From Paramecium sonneborni (taxonomy: Eukaryota > Ciliophora > Oligohymenophorea > Peniculida > Parameciidae), in NCBI GenBank assembly GCA_905182985.1, contig CAJJDN010000061.1:390664-454663 (forward strand): a stretch of DNA of 64,000 bases, read 5' to 3'. The translations under genes and the position numbers were made by a program. Positions 25,866 to 37,362 of the stretch are shown piece by piece. The notes beneath the pieces are model-generated. The model had not been told where the DNA came from, did no database searches, and saw only the letters and a list, made by a program, of their open reading frames with translations. Numbering within the stretch: position 1 is the first letter of the stretch; each line of letters starts with the position of its first letter.

Positions 25866-27874
25866 ATGTCACGGCTAATTGTGAAGAATATACCAAATTT
25901 GATAACAGAAGCTTAATTAAAGACAATATTTGAAAAAAAGGGTGAAGTTTCTGATGTTAAAGTTATTTTTAAAGGTAATAAGAATAGAAGATTCTGTTTT
26001 ATTGGTTATAAGAATGAATCTGATGCAATCAAAGCTAAAGAACATTTTGATAAAACATATATAATGATGTCAAAAATATAAGTTGATTTTGCTAAAACTG
26101 TAGATGATCCAAACTTACCTAGAGCTTGGTCAAGACACACTCCTGGATCATCAGCATTTTAGAAAATTCATTAAGGTGAAGAACCACCAGTCACAAAAAA
26201 AATTAAAAAAAATAAAGAATAACAAGAATAACAAGAAGAATAAACAGAACCTTAAAATTAATAAAAATCTAAAAAATTTTAAGAGTTCTTATAATTAATG
26301 AAAACTAATTAAAAAACAAATCAAGAGATATCATGGAATGATAATGTAAATAATTAATTAGATGAAATATTTGAAAAAATAGAAAAAGAAAAACCAAAAA
26401 TTATTTAATAATAACCTACATCTAATCCAAATGCAAATGTGAATGAAAGAAGGCTGTATGTGACAAATATTCCATATACAAGTACAGAATAAGAGTTGAA
26501 AACAGTATTTGAAAAATATGGAACTGTTTCTAGTTTAAAGATACCAAAATAGAGAGGAGGATCACTATCTGGATTCTGTTTTGTTGAATATCAATTGCCG
26601 GAAGAAGCAATCAGAGCATTTAGTGAATTAGATAATAAAATTGTTTTGGGAAGGATTTTTCATGTTAGACCAGCTTTTAAAGATGATAAAGAAGAATAAT
26701 AAAAATAAGAATAATTAGAGAAATAAGAAAAGATGATAGGAGAAGAAAAATCATCATATAAAAAGTTTAAGAAATAACAAATGCTTGAAAGATTAAATGA
26801 TACTACATCATGGAATACATTGTTTTTAAATCCAAATACAATCATTGAAGGAATTTGCAAGAAATATTCTTTGGATAAAAAAGAAATATTATCTGAAGAA
26901 AATGATGATATGGCAGTTAAGATGGCTTAAATGGAAACATAAGTTATCAAAGAAACAAAGGATTGGTTAAAAAGCATAGGCTTGAATATTGATTTTCTTA
27001 AGGTAGAAAAAAATTAATGTGAAAGATCTTCTATAACACTATTTGTTAAGAATATACAATTTAGAGTTAATGAAACAGATTTAAATGAACTTTTTTCAAG
27101 ATATGGTTAAGTTAATAAAGTATTCCTTGCTCCTAATCGATCTATTGGAATTGTTACTATGTAAGATGATAAATAAGCTACAAATGCATTTACCAATTTG
27201 CAAAATTATAAATTTAAAGGATCTATACTTTATTTAGAATGGGCTCCAACAACATTAATGGGAGAAACAAATAAAAATAATGATGTAAATGAATAGATTG
27301 AAGAATAACAAAATGAATTGACTCGAATTCTTTATGTTAAGAATCTTAATTTCAGTACAACTGAAAAAATTTTACTTAAATTTTTATCTTCAAAAGTTAA
27401 TGATATAAAGAAAGTTACTATTATAAATAAAGAAGGAGTTTCTTAAGGTTATGGATTTATTGAATTTGATAAACCAGAATCTGCCCAAAAAGCATTGCGT
27501 TTAAATAACTTAATTTTAGATGATCATCTTTTATAACTTAGTTAGAGTAAACCAAAACCAAAATAAGGTATTAATAAATTAACTTTTCATTAGATATAAA
27601 TAAAAGAAAATAGAAATAGGAAATTGAACCTACAAATAAGCTATTAATTAAAAATTTACCCTTTGAAGCCAACGCCTAAGAATTAAGAAGATTGATCAAA
27701 TAATATGGAGAACTTAAAAAATTAAGACTACCTAAAAAACTTGATGGCAGTATAAGAGGATTTGCATTTGCTGAATTTGTAAATAATGAAGAAGCTTAAA
27801 ATGCTGCTGAATCTTTATAAAATACACATTTCTATGGAAGAAGATTAGTTATTGAATATTCAAAAGAAGAGTGA
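25866..27874 (+). CDS. MRD1: MRD1/RBM19-type multi-RRM protein
   Basis: 660 aa, one 26-nt intron (27568-27593). Five RNA-recognition motifs can be followed: 1-80 ([10 protein letters not shown]...[10 protein letters not shown]), ~195-270 ([10 protein letters not shown]...SGFCFVEYQ), ~390-460 (TLFVKNIQF, degenerate RNP1), ~480-555 ([10 protein letters not shown]...GYGFIEF) and ~580-655 (KLLIKNLPF...RGFAFAEF). The first RRM and the following [12 protein letters not shown] stretch are typical of Mrd1/RBM19, needed for early 90S pre-ribosome processing at U3-bound pre-18S rRNA. RRM1 starts at residue 2, supporting the start. Linkers are Lys/Gln-rich. Confidence 0.92.
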
Positions 27875-27934
27875 CATTATTTTTTGTATAATAAATGTAT
27901 TTTATTTTAAATTAATTATTTATATATTGGTTAA

Positions 27935-29155
27935 TCAAGCATTATGACGCTCTGCTTTATTTTTTTCAGTTTCAATATAAATCCATCCTGTTCCTTTCAA
28001 TTGAAGTCCAATCTTAAATTCTTTAGCTTTGGTTTATAGTTATTTTTTATAAAATAGATAATAGTAATTTTGGATTGGTGTTTTTTCAGGCAATATATAA
28101 AATCCATTATTGTCATGAAATAATTATGCATTTATCTAAGGAATGTAGTCAAGCAAAAATATATTCGAATTTTTCAAATAAAATTCATAATTAATTAGGA
28201 CTTATTATTCTGGTTTTTATTCATTATTCTAAATTTCTTCTTACTATTAATCAATATTTGAATACTGAAACTTAATATATCCATAATTTGCGATTTTTAA
28301 AATATTTTTATTTTTTTCATCATTACTATCAGATACAGTAGAAAAATTGTCCAAATCTTAATTCTTGGTGTTAGTTTCCAAAACAGTAAGAAAATGATTA
28401 GGAAAAAATTTTAATTTCATATCTTTACATAAATAAATTATATTTTAATTTTAATAAGCAGTGATAACATAAGGGAAAAATTCTGAAGTAAAAGCACAAA
28501 TTTTACTACTTATGGAATATTCAGCTTTAAAGAGTTAATAATTATGTTTCTTTTTATCAAATTATAGGAGGTATTGTTTTTAATGTTCATCTAGATTATT
28601 GAATGTTTTTTCTATAATTTTCTTTATTAAATCTCTTCTTAAGACTTCTATTTCATATATCTCTGAATAAATTCCTTACCTTAACATTAAATTCAATCCA
28701 TATTTTATTGGAAATATCTTTGGATGATTAATTTTAATTAAAGTTATAATTTTAATGAAATCTGTATCTATCATTTATTTTTATTACGTATAAGTACTTA
28801 TAGTAATAAGTGGGCAATCTTCTAAATGCTTTGACGTGTCATAATAAAGAATTTTGATTTCCTCACAACATTTTAATTAAATACTTTGAATATCAGGGCT
28901 TAATTTAAAATACTATAAGAATCCTGATTTTTTTTTTATTAATAAAGTAAGTTCAGCTAATAAATTTGAAATTTCAGACAATTTATTTTCTACTGTCTAT
29001 AATCTTGTTATCAATTTATTTTCTTCATATTGTTATTTGGAAGACTAAATTTGATTTAACATATGATCAAGTTCTTACAATTTTAAAGCGTTTATCTTAG
29101 AAAATTTAAGCTTATCCTTAATTTAATCGATTAAAGCTGGATCTGTTTAATTCAT
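27935..29155 (-). CDS. Hypothetical protein with N-terminal coiled coil
   Basis: 406 aa, intronless. The first ~90 residues are helical and coiled-coil-like (LKLQELDHMLNQIQSSKQQY, RLQTVENKLSEISNLLAEL). The rest is a mix of strands and helices with aromatic residues (FKIGLQLKGTGWIYIE near the end), suggesting a folded domain I cannot name. No signal peptide or membrane segment. The frame is clean from ATG to TGA, so the gene is probably real. Confidence 0.75.
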
Positions 29156-29294
29156 ATAAAGAAATATTTATAGAATTTAAAATTAATTTTTTATACATAT
29201 AAATTTTAAGCGATTCTAATTACATCTGTGTGATTGATAATAAAAAATACGTACATTTTAATATTTAAATGTATATATTTATTGAATATCATAA

Positions 29295-30640
29295 TCAATT
29301 CAGAAATCCTAAGGCTAGTACATAAAAAATAACTAAAATGGATGAATAAGCATTGAATTGACATATAGGACTATCATCTGTACAATTAATTTAGGCTAAT
29401 TGATACGAACAGGCAGCTAGAGTCCAACTAGGAGAAACTCCATTAATAGAAGCAGGAGCTTACACTGTTGTATCACTAGGAATGTTATATCCATTATAAA
29501 TTAAAGAATAAACATAGGTAGCCATGAAAAACTATGTACTTAAGTAGGGGTTTTTAGGATAAGTTTAATTAGCTTATTCCCAAGTTAGACCTGTCAAATC
29601 CTACAGTTTATTATAATAACTATCTTTTGTAAAAGATGTAAGGTTAAAGAAGTCGGCCATTGTATAAATTCCATTAGTCCCATAAACTGTTGATCCAACT
29701 ACAGGAGGTTCATAGCTTTAATTAATGCTAGTATTTTAAGTAGTATTTAATAATTATAAAATTAAATTTTGACACAATTCTAAACTTCCTGTTCCATTTA
29801 TTGTATAATTTTTATTATCAATAATTGTATTTGCAGAATAGCCTTTAAAAAAACAAGGAGAGTATATTACATCATTATCTCCTTGAATTGATAATTTTAA
29901 AACACTTATTCTAGCTTAATCATTTCCATAACCTAAATAAGATACAGCATATAATGAAAAATTAGTAACGTTCGGATTAACATTTAAAAGAACAAAATCT
30001 GGGCCAGTTGCATTATAAGGAAATGCATTTTGAGTTGATGCTCCTCCTAAATCCATTGTCAAAAGGTTCTTAACATTTTAATTAAGCAAATAAAAAACAG
30101 ACATCCACATGTACATTCCCTAAAAAAATGGTATAAATATTTACTTCCTCTTATCCAGTGATAACTCTAACCCATGATTCGTTGTAGTAAAGTTAGGTTT
30201 TCTAGAATATTTATTAGACAGTTGCTATGATTTCATTTTATTATATTTATGATAATTATCTTAATCCAGCAGTGGCTCCAAGCATTATAGGAGTATACTT
30301 ATACACATTTTTGGGTACAACTTTATATATGAATTCAATAAGAGGATTTAAGTAATTTTAAATTCCATCCAAATCATTAGCAAATGTAGCAAGGCCAGGC
30401 GATTACTTTTCATTATTAGACTTTTTATTAATTAAATAAATCAATTACTGTTTCACTAAGGTTAACCATAGGTAATGTCCATTCTTTTCTGCAATTCCAT
30501 TAATAAATGTATACTCTTGTTCCTGAAGATCCTGCATCAAATATAGAACCATAACATTAAGGATTATTTTTAAGATCTTCATCTGGAGCCAAGAATCGAT
30601 TTGAATAAACAGCACAAATTAGACTTATCAAAAAGATCAT
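29295..30640 (-). CDS. GDA1/CD39-family nucleoside triphosphatase (apyrase)
   Basis: 430 aa; introns at 30421-30448 (28 nt) and 30120-30144 (25 nt). Apyrase conserved regions are clear: ACR1 FDAGSSGTRVYIYQW (~28-42), ACR2 MLGATAGLRQL, ACR3 TGQEEGMYMWMSV (split by intron 2) and ACR4 MDLGGASTQNAF. A cleavable signal peptide (MIFLISLICAVYS) and a C-terminal hydrophobic helix (SILVIFYVLALGFL) ending four residues later indicate a secretory, membrane- or GPI-anchored ecto-enzyme or Golgi NDPase. It removes phosphates from NTPs/NDPs with Ca2+/Mg2+. Several NxT/S sites fit secretion. Confidence 0.93.
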
Positions 30641-30832
30641 GGAATGAAATTATCAATTTATATATTTATTTTATAAATGATTAAACTATGTAATTATATT
30701 ATGGATCATGAATTTCTTAATATTTTACCTTTATTACAAAAGGAATATATGATTATTAAAATCCATATGAATAAAATAAAGTAGCTTACTATCAAATAGA
30801 TTAAAATGAACATTCTTAAATGCATACAATCC

Positions 30833-32753
30833 TCATGTTATAAATAAGCATACTAACAATAACTAAATAAAATATACTGTCAAACCAACTAAAATTAGAA
30901 TGTTCAAAAATAACTCTACAAACTAAACTGCATCTATTAATTAATTTTGTTAAGATCCTCTATTATAATATAGAATTGGTATTTCAATCAATCTTTATAA
31001 TAAATGAGTCCTTACAATTTAAATCCTGCCATAAAAAATAAGAAGATTTCAGCAGCTAATGACCAAGCATTAATAATATCACAAGACTAATCATCTCTTT
31101 TTTAAACAAATCAAAAATTACTATAATGACGAAAGATCAGAAATAGTAAACCCCAACTAAAATTATATGTGAAATCAAAGATAGTTGTCTATATATTATT
31201 AGCAGTTTAATCAGGGTTTTTCTTCTATTACAATTCTGCGTTTGTTTTAGATGTTGGAATATCAAAAGTTTCTTCATCATCTTCATACTGATTCATAAAA
31301 TAAAACGAATATTAATTATTAATAATTCAATCAAACAAAGAGTCTACAGTTTCAACCAACCATATTGTATTTTATTCTTTCCCTCCAACTAACACAACTT
31401 CTCCCTAAAAAGTAGTTTTACTTGATGGTCTACTAAGAGCAGCCAAATATTAAGAGGTCTTAATATGTTTAAGTCTAAATGGATATTCAAGTACGAGTGT
31501 GCTCAATTCTGGTATACCTTTTTCAACTCCTAAAAATTAGAATATTTATACCTTCAATTTGAAATTCAGCTTCATCTTGTATTCCACAATTAACTTCAAG
31601 ATAATCCTTCTTTTTGTTTCTAGCACCATTAATATGCATTAATCTCTTTCCTGTTCCAGTATGAGTTAAAAATAATAGAGAATTATTTGATATTGGATTT
31701 GTGATGTCTGTATTACTACCAGCCAATTCTAATAACCACCAATCATTTTAATCTCTTCTAATACAATATCTCCATGTTATTTCTTGCTACTTATTTCCAT
31801 GAGAATAAGTGCTAGTGTGAGAATGTAAAGATCCTCCAGTTAAACAATTTCTAATCACCACTCTATCCATATTATGAATATATTTATAGCATCTTGGCCT
31901 TATTGGTTTATCTATATCTGCTTATTAATCTTTTATGACTATTGATTATCGAACAGATCTAGTTGCCTAAATTAACAAAGTTTTATACAGGAATAATAGT
32001 CCAATAATCATTTTAGTCTACTCCTGTATATCCTGTTACTTCATTGAAATCTTTCGGATTCTTATATTGTCTATTATGTGAATGCAAAGCATGATTATTA
32101 TCAAGAACATTTACAAACTTTACTCTACTCAGATTTATATCATCAAATTTGTCAAATACCAATATAAATTATTATTCTCCTGTTCCTTCATACTGATTTG
32201 CTACCAACATTTCCCCTTATTTTGTTATTGGTGATTTATTTCCAATGTTGCTAAATTTAGAATATTTAGGATACCAAGTGATTACATTTCCAGTTTTTCC
32301 ATTTCTAATAACCAACATATCACCTGGCCATATTTCAACTTTAGTATAATTAGGCTTTTTCAATCCCTAATTAGGAGGACTATACTTTTCTAATATCCAT
32401 AAAGAATTTTAATCTTACTCTTTCTATGTTCCCAATAAATAGCTAAAATCATTCTAAATTCAAGTGTACCCATTTTGATAAGATACTTAAGTATCTGTTA
32501 AATAGCAGTCTGTTTCGTTATGTTTTATGTAAACAATATCCTTATGAATTAAAGTTTCTTATTCCATCAAATTATAAAAAAAATTATGAAAATTAATTTA
32601 ATCATTTCAATCATCCAAACCAAACTGATAATATTATACCTAAAAAGAATACCATAATTTCTAAAATGAATTTAATATTTGGGTTTGAATTAGGTTAAGC
32701 TCCTATAATAAAAGAATTATCTCGATTTATGTAGATAAAAATTAAATACACAT
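30833..32753 (-). CDS. MIR-domain membrane protein; frame holds three in-frame TGA codons
   Basis: One continuous frame of 609 codons runs from ATG (32753) to TGA (30833) when introns 32443-32469, 31967-31988, 31530-31551 and 30993-31015 (27, 22, 22, 23 nt) are removed. It is interrupted by TGA at 32607, 31327 and 31111. The protein has MIR/beta-trefoil repeats (FVNVLDNNHALHSHNRQY, CLTGGSLHSHTSTYSHGN, RLMHINGARN), then an acidic linker (QYEDDEETFDIP) and several hydrophobic helices. If translation starts at the internal ATG at 32567, TGA 1 becomes 5' UTR and TGA 2 ends a 389-aa MIR protein. Alternatives are a pseudogene, sequence errors or recoding. MIR domains occur in IP3 receptors, O-mannosyltransferases and SDF2. 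Confidence 0.65.
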
Positions 32754-33266
32754 TTTCATTATTGATATTTGTCATTCCTTCTGTGATAGTATATTAAAAA
32801 GTCCATTATATAAAGAATTATTTCTTGCAATATTTATATATATATATTTATTATTTTAATTCAAATTATATTATAAATAAGTTTATTATAATAAATAATA
32901 TATGCTATTGAAACATTCATCTTGTGGTACTACTAGTCATTTATCTAACTAATGTGGATGCTTCATAGTGATTTGGATCCATTTAGATTACTTTTTCAAA
33001 GTCTTTCAAAGCCAATTATGGATTTTAAAGATACAAGAGGCATTTTCCTCTCTTAAAAAGAATATCAACTGAATTCGCTAATTTTATAGCTTTATCAAAT
33101 GATTCATAAGCTAATTAATACTGTTTTTTGTTAAAAAACTCAACTCCAAATGAATGATGAATTATTGCCAATCTTTATGCAACAGTCTCATTTTTCTCAA
33201 TTTCATATGCTTTATTATAATCAGTAATGCTTTCTTTTAGTCTACCTAAATATTTAAATGCATCTC
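31999..33266. repeat. Contig overlap, copy 1 (end of second contig)
   Basis: By eye identical to 33268-34535 with a constant offset of 1269 bp and no indel. It ends inside the TPR gene at the N of 33267. Confidence 0.9.
32917..33266 (-). CDS. TPR protein, duplicate 3' fragment truncated at the contig end
   Basis: The last ~115 codons of the gene at 34186-35582, written a second time because the contigs overlap. Not a separate gene. Confidence 0.85.
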
Positions 33267-33267
33267 N
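33267..33267. other. Assembly gap (single N)
   Basis: Joins two contigs with 1,268 bp of shared end sequence. Confidence 0.95.
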
Positions 33268-34022
33268 GTCCAATAATCATTTTAGTCTACTCCTGTATAT
33301 CCTGTTACTTCATTGAAATCTTTCGGATTCTTATATTGTCTATTATGTGAATGCAAAGCATGATTATTATCAAGAACATTTACAAACTTTACTCTACTCA
33401 GATTTATATCATCAAATTTGTCAAATACCAATATAAATTATTATTCTCCTGTTCCTTCATACTGATTTGCTACCAACATTTCCCCTTATTTTGTTATTGG
33501 TGATTTATTTCCAATGTTGCTAAATTTAGAATATTTAGGATACCAAGTGATTACATTTCCAGTTTTTCCATTTCTAATAACCAACATATCACCTGGCCAT
33601 ATTTCAACTTTAGTATAATTAGGCTTTTTCAATCCCTAATTAGGAGGACTATACTTTTCTAATATCCATAAAGAATTTTAATCTTACTCTTTCTATGTTC
33701 CCAATAAATAGCTAAAATCATTCTAAATTCAAGTGTACCCATTTTGATAAGATACTTAAGTATCTGTTAAATAGCAGTCTGTTTCGTTATGTTTTATGTA
33801 AACAATATCCTTATGAATTAAAGTTTCTTATTCCATCAAATTATAAAAAAAATTATGAAAATTAATTTAATCATTTCAATCATCCAAACCAAACTGATAA
33901 TATTATACCTAAAAAGAATACCATAATTTCTAAAATGAATTTAATATTTGGGTTTGAATTAGGTTAAGCTCCTATAATAAAAGAATTATCTCGATTTATG
34001 TAGATAAAAATTAAATACACAT
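33268..34022 (-). CDS. MIR-domain protein, duplicate 5' fragment truncated at the contig start
   Basis: Second writing of the first ~240 codons of the gene at 30833-32753, including its first TGA (33876-33878) and the 27-nt intron (33712-33738). Both contigs agree on that TGA. Confidence 0.85.
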
Positions 34023-34535
34023 TTTCATTATTGATATTTGTCATTCCTTCTGTGATAGTATATTAAAAAGTCCATTATATAAAGAATTATTTCTTGCAAT
34101 ATTTATATATATATATTTATTATTTTAATTCAAATTATATTATAAATAAGTTTATTATAATAAATAATATATGCTATTGAAACATTCATCTTGTGGTACT
34201 ACTAGTCATTTATCTAACTAATGTGGATGCTTCATAGTGATTTGGATCCATTTAGATTACTTTTTCAAAGTCTTTCAAAGCCAATTATGGATTTTAAAGA
34301 TACAAGAGGCATTTTCCTCTCTTAAAAAGAATATCAACTGAATTCGCTAATTTTATAGCTTTATCAAATGATTCATAAGCTAATTAATACTGTTTTTTGT
34401 TAAAAAACTCAACTCCAAATGAATGATGAATTATTGCCAATCTTTATGCAACAGTCTCATTTTTCTCAATTTCATATGCTTTATTATAATCAGTAATGCT
34501 TTCTTTTAGTCTACCTAAATATTTAAATGCATCTC
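33268..34535. repeat. Contig overlap, copy 2 (start of third contig)
   Basis: Second writing of 31999-33266. Confidence 0.9.
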
Positions 34536-35582
34536 CTCTGTTAACCAAAATCCCCCAATCAAGTGGCTTAAAAGTTAGTCTAACATTATAAATAATATTA
34601 ATATAATACGCTTCATTTAATAATGTCAATGCATCTTCATAATTTCCTTTTTCAAACATTACCTAAGCCATCTCATTATATGTTATTGCTAACTGTTTTT
34701 TGATATCTTCATTTGTTGGTTATTAATCAAAAGCTTTTTTCAATAAATTTAAAGAAACATCATATTTTATGTTAATTCTACAAAGATAAGCATTCAGCAA
34801 CAATAAATCAACATTATTTGGATCCAATTCCAATCCCTTATCAACATTTAATTTACATCTTTCATTATCCCTTTGTACTAAATACAACTTTGCATCATTC
34901 GTTAATTTTTATATCTTAGGCGTAATATATAATATAAATTCTTTTATCTCTTAAAGTTCTGGATTCATGGCTTGGGAATTTAAAATTAATTTTTACAATG
35001 AACTTTCCAATAATCACAATTTCCTTATGCAATTTTCCCTTAAGCCCAATATAATTTACCTCTTAATAATAAAGCATTTATATTCAGAGGATCATTTGCT
35101 ATAACTTTTTGAACTTCTTAAAGTGTATAATTTAAGTAATTTGTCAGTAAATAGCTATATGCCTTTTGAAGAGAAGGTACACTAAAATCTATTAGATATC
35201 CAAATTATTCAAATTCGGTTCCTTCTAAAAAATTAGTTACATCTCCTTATTCCAATAAAGATTGTCCTTTTAACAATATTAATGCCTATAATTCATCTTC
35301 TACCAAAATATCTTGCTTCACTGAATATGAATATTGTAAGCAAGCTATTGCTGGACTATAATCTCCTATTTTTACATATAATTAAGCTAAATCTTAATAA
35401 CTTTATAAATGATCTAACTATTCAATTATTGTATTTACTTTTGTTTAGAAATAATATTTTATAATATTCTTTTATTGCTTCATGAACATCTGTTTTCACT
35501 AATTGTTTAGCATTTTGCAAATGTTTATCTATCTAATTAATATTTAATTATATATTACTTTTTCCTATAAAATTTTTTTCAT
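34186..35582 (-). CDS. Tetratricopeptide-repeat protein
   Basis: 429 aa; introns 35533-35558, 35414-35438, 34971-34996 and 34580-34609 (26, 25, 26, 30 nt). At least six TPR helices pairs are visible, e.g. DLAQLYVKIGDYSPAIACLQ, YNEMAQVMFEKGNYEDALTL, WGILVNRGDAFKYLGRLKES, FNKKQYQLAYESFDKAI and LLYLQNPQLALKDFEKVIQM. TPRs are protein-binding scaffolds; the partner is unknown, and ciliates use many TPR proteins in cilia and trafficking. The 30-nt intron is a multiple of three with no stop, but splicing gives NEALTFKPLDWG with regular TPR spacing. The start is 26 bp from the divergent PH-domain gene. Confidence 0.88.
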
Positions 35583-35608
35583 TTATTTTAATAATTATTT
35601 AACTCCAT
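35583..35608. promoter_or_regulatory. 26-bp spacer between two divergent start codons
   Basis: The ATG of the TPR gene (35582, minus) and of the PH gene (35609, plus) are only 26 bp apart. Any bidirectional promoter must lie here or inside the coding exons. No TATA-like element other than general AT-richness can be singled out. Confidence 0.5.
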
Positions 35609-36011
35609 ATGGACACACATAAATATACTAAAGCAGGTCTGCTAAATATATCTATTTTAGGTGAAGTTTTTGTAAAGCATCATAAATATGGTGTAGAGAA
35701 AATCCGATTGGTTTACATTTAAGATGACATCCTCTATTGGACGAAGCCTGATGATATCAATAAATTAAAGCCAAAAGGAAAGATTAAATTAGAAGTTTGA
35801 GTTAGTAATTTAATTTAAGGATATTTTGTAAATAGAAAATGGATTGAAAAAAGCAAAGAAATTAAAAGATTTAGATCGATCATCAAATTGTTTTTCAATA
35901 ATAACAAAAGAACGTACTCTTGAACTTGAAGCATCAAATATTCAAATAAAGAATATATGGACAAATATCATAAATAATATTCTAAAAAATTAATAAACTC
36001 CTTCTTAGTGA
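35609..36011 (+). CDS. Stand-alone PH-domain protein
   Basis: 117 aa with introns 35637-35660 (24 nt) and 35795-35819 (25 nt); 125 aa if the first, stop-free multiple-of-three intron is retained. Almost the whole protein is one pleckstrin-homology fold: VFVKHHKYGVEKIRLVYI, DDILYW, CFSIITKERTLELEA, then the C-terminal helix with its invariant Trp (IQIKNIWTNIINNIL). PH domains bind phosphoinositides or proteins at membranes. The basic strands near KHHK..K.R would fit phosphoinositide binding, though this is inference. Confidence 0.85.
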
Positions 36012-36302
36012 AAAAATAATTATTTATTTATTACAATAATTTTTATAAATCTTCAAGATTGTTAAAAACTAAAAAAAATATATAAAACAATTCTTAAATT
36101 TTTTTTTTTTTTTTAAATAAAAAGCTTAATGCTTAGAAGTATGATTATTCAATATTAAATAAACTTCTAAGGAATTAGAAAGTAATTTTTAAATGAAAAA
36201 AAATATTTTTATATTGCTATATTGCTTTTTTAATTTTTTCTTTCTTTTTGTGAGTTTGTAATTTTGAAGTATTATTTTAAATTGAAAAATAATATAAATT
36301 AT
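36012..36302. other. Intergenic, no gene seen
   Basis: Nearly pure A/T with a 16-nt T run around 36100; no coding frame or motif. Confidence 0.5.
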
Positions 36303-37193
36303 ATGCAATAGAGTATTTCTAATAAAATTTAGGGAAGAAATTCAAGAAGAGATATGGGAATCAATAAACAAATTGATATTGTATTATAAAGTCCATTACT
36401 TAAGAATTAGATTAAATTGAATCTTGAAAATATTCAAAGATCAACATCAGAATAATTTATTACTCCTTTGAATAATAAATAATCTTAAAAATATGCCTAA
36501 AACCAATCACATCTAAGTAAAGATGGATAAAAATTTGGATTAACAGAGAGAGAAATGAATGTATGCTCAAATGAAATATAGGAAATTTAATCACATTGTA
36601 AAAATTTATTGGGGGCTTCTTTATCTGTACGAACATCATAATCAAATTAAATTTTAACTCCTAAATAAATAGAATTAAGTAATTTAGATTATGAGAGTCC
36701 GAAAATAAGGAAAGATTTTAAATTTAAAGACAAAGAGAATTAAACAAATTAAGAAATTTAGTAAAAAGTTGAAGAAATGAAAGTTAATTATATTAAATCT
36801 AGTGTTACGCTTAATTAATAATTAAATGATAATACAAGATTATTATAATAAATTGATTAATTGAAGAAATAACAATAAAATTTGTCTCGTAATTATTAAT
36901 TTTAAAAAAAAGAGGAGGAAAACAGAAAGAAGAAAAAAGTTGCTATAAATTTAAAAATAAATAATGCTGAAAATAAATAATTAATAGGCTTAAAATAATA
37001 AAGTCTTATTGATTTGATAGCAAAATAATAACTTATTATAGAAGATTTATAAAAAAAACTATAATATGAGAAAACAGAAAAAGAATGTTTAAAATTGTTT
37101 TGTTATTCACCAAAATAAGAACATCATTAATTAGATCCAAAATAATTGGATTTAAGAAAAAGCCATAATAATAAGTTTAATTTTAATACTTGA
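36303..37193 (+). CDS. Hypothetical coiled-coil protein
   Basis: 296 aa, intronless. The first ~150 residues are Ser/Asn/Gln-rich and probably disordered with scattered SP/TP sites (LQSPLLKN, FITPLNN, ILTPKQ, YESPKIRK). Residues ~160-275 are a coiled coil (IQQKVEEMKVNYIKSS, LLQQIDQLKKQQQNLS, LIIEDLQKKLQYEKTEKE). No known domain. The clean frame and compositional bias match other Paramecium cytoskeletal-type proteins. Confidence 0.75.
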
Positions 37194-37362
37194 ATAATCT
37201 TGATTTGATTTCAATTTATTTTATTGAATGCTAGTATAAATTTTAAATATAAACTTGTTGATGTACATTAATTAATAATAACATAAAATTGAGTATTATT
37301 AAGAGAGGATTGTTATTTAATTTTAAAATAAATATGAAAATTTCAATAAATAAAATATATTT

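Noticed and set aside
31089..31113. A perfect 25-nt intron (GTAATT...AAAAG) that would remove the third TGA of the MIR gene
   Set aside because: Splicing it shifts the frame into a short hydrophobic frame that soon stops. The unspliced frame continues into a longer, better-balanced sequence (DDQSCDIINAWSLAAEIF) joined by the 23-nt intron at 30993. Kept as an alternative only.
31327..31360. An IES inside the MIR gene as the source of the second TGA
   Set aside because: TA dinucleotides about 28 bp apart exist, but neither end matches TAYAGYNR and removal would shift the frame.
32705..32753. A 49-nt intron at the 5' end of the MIR gene (MTNINNEN start at 32775)
   Set aside because: Too long for this genome, and unnecessary: an ATG at 32753 opens the same downstream frame without it.
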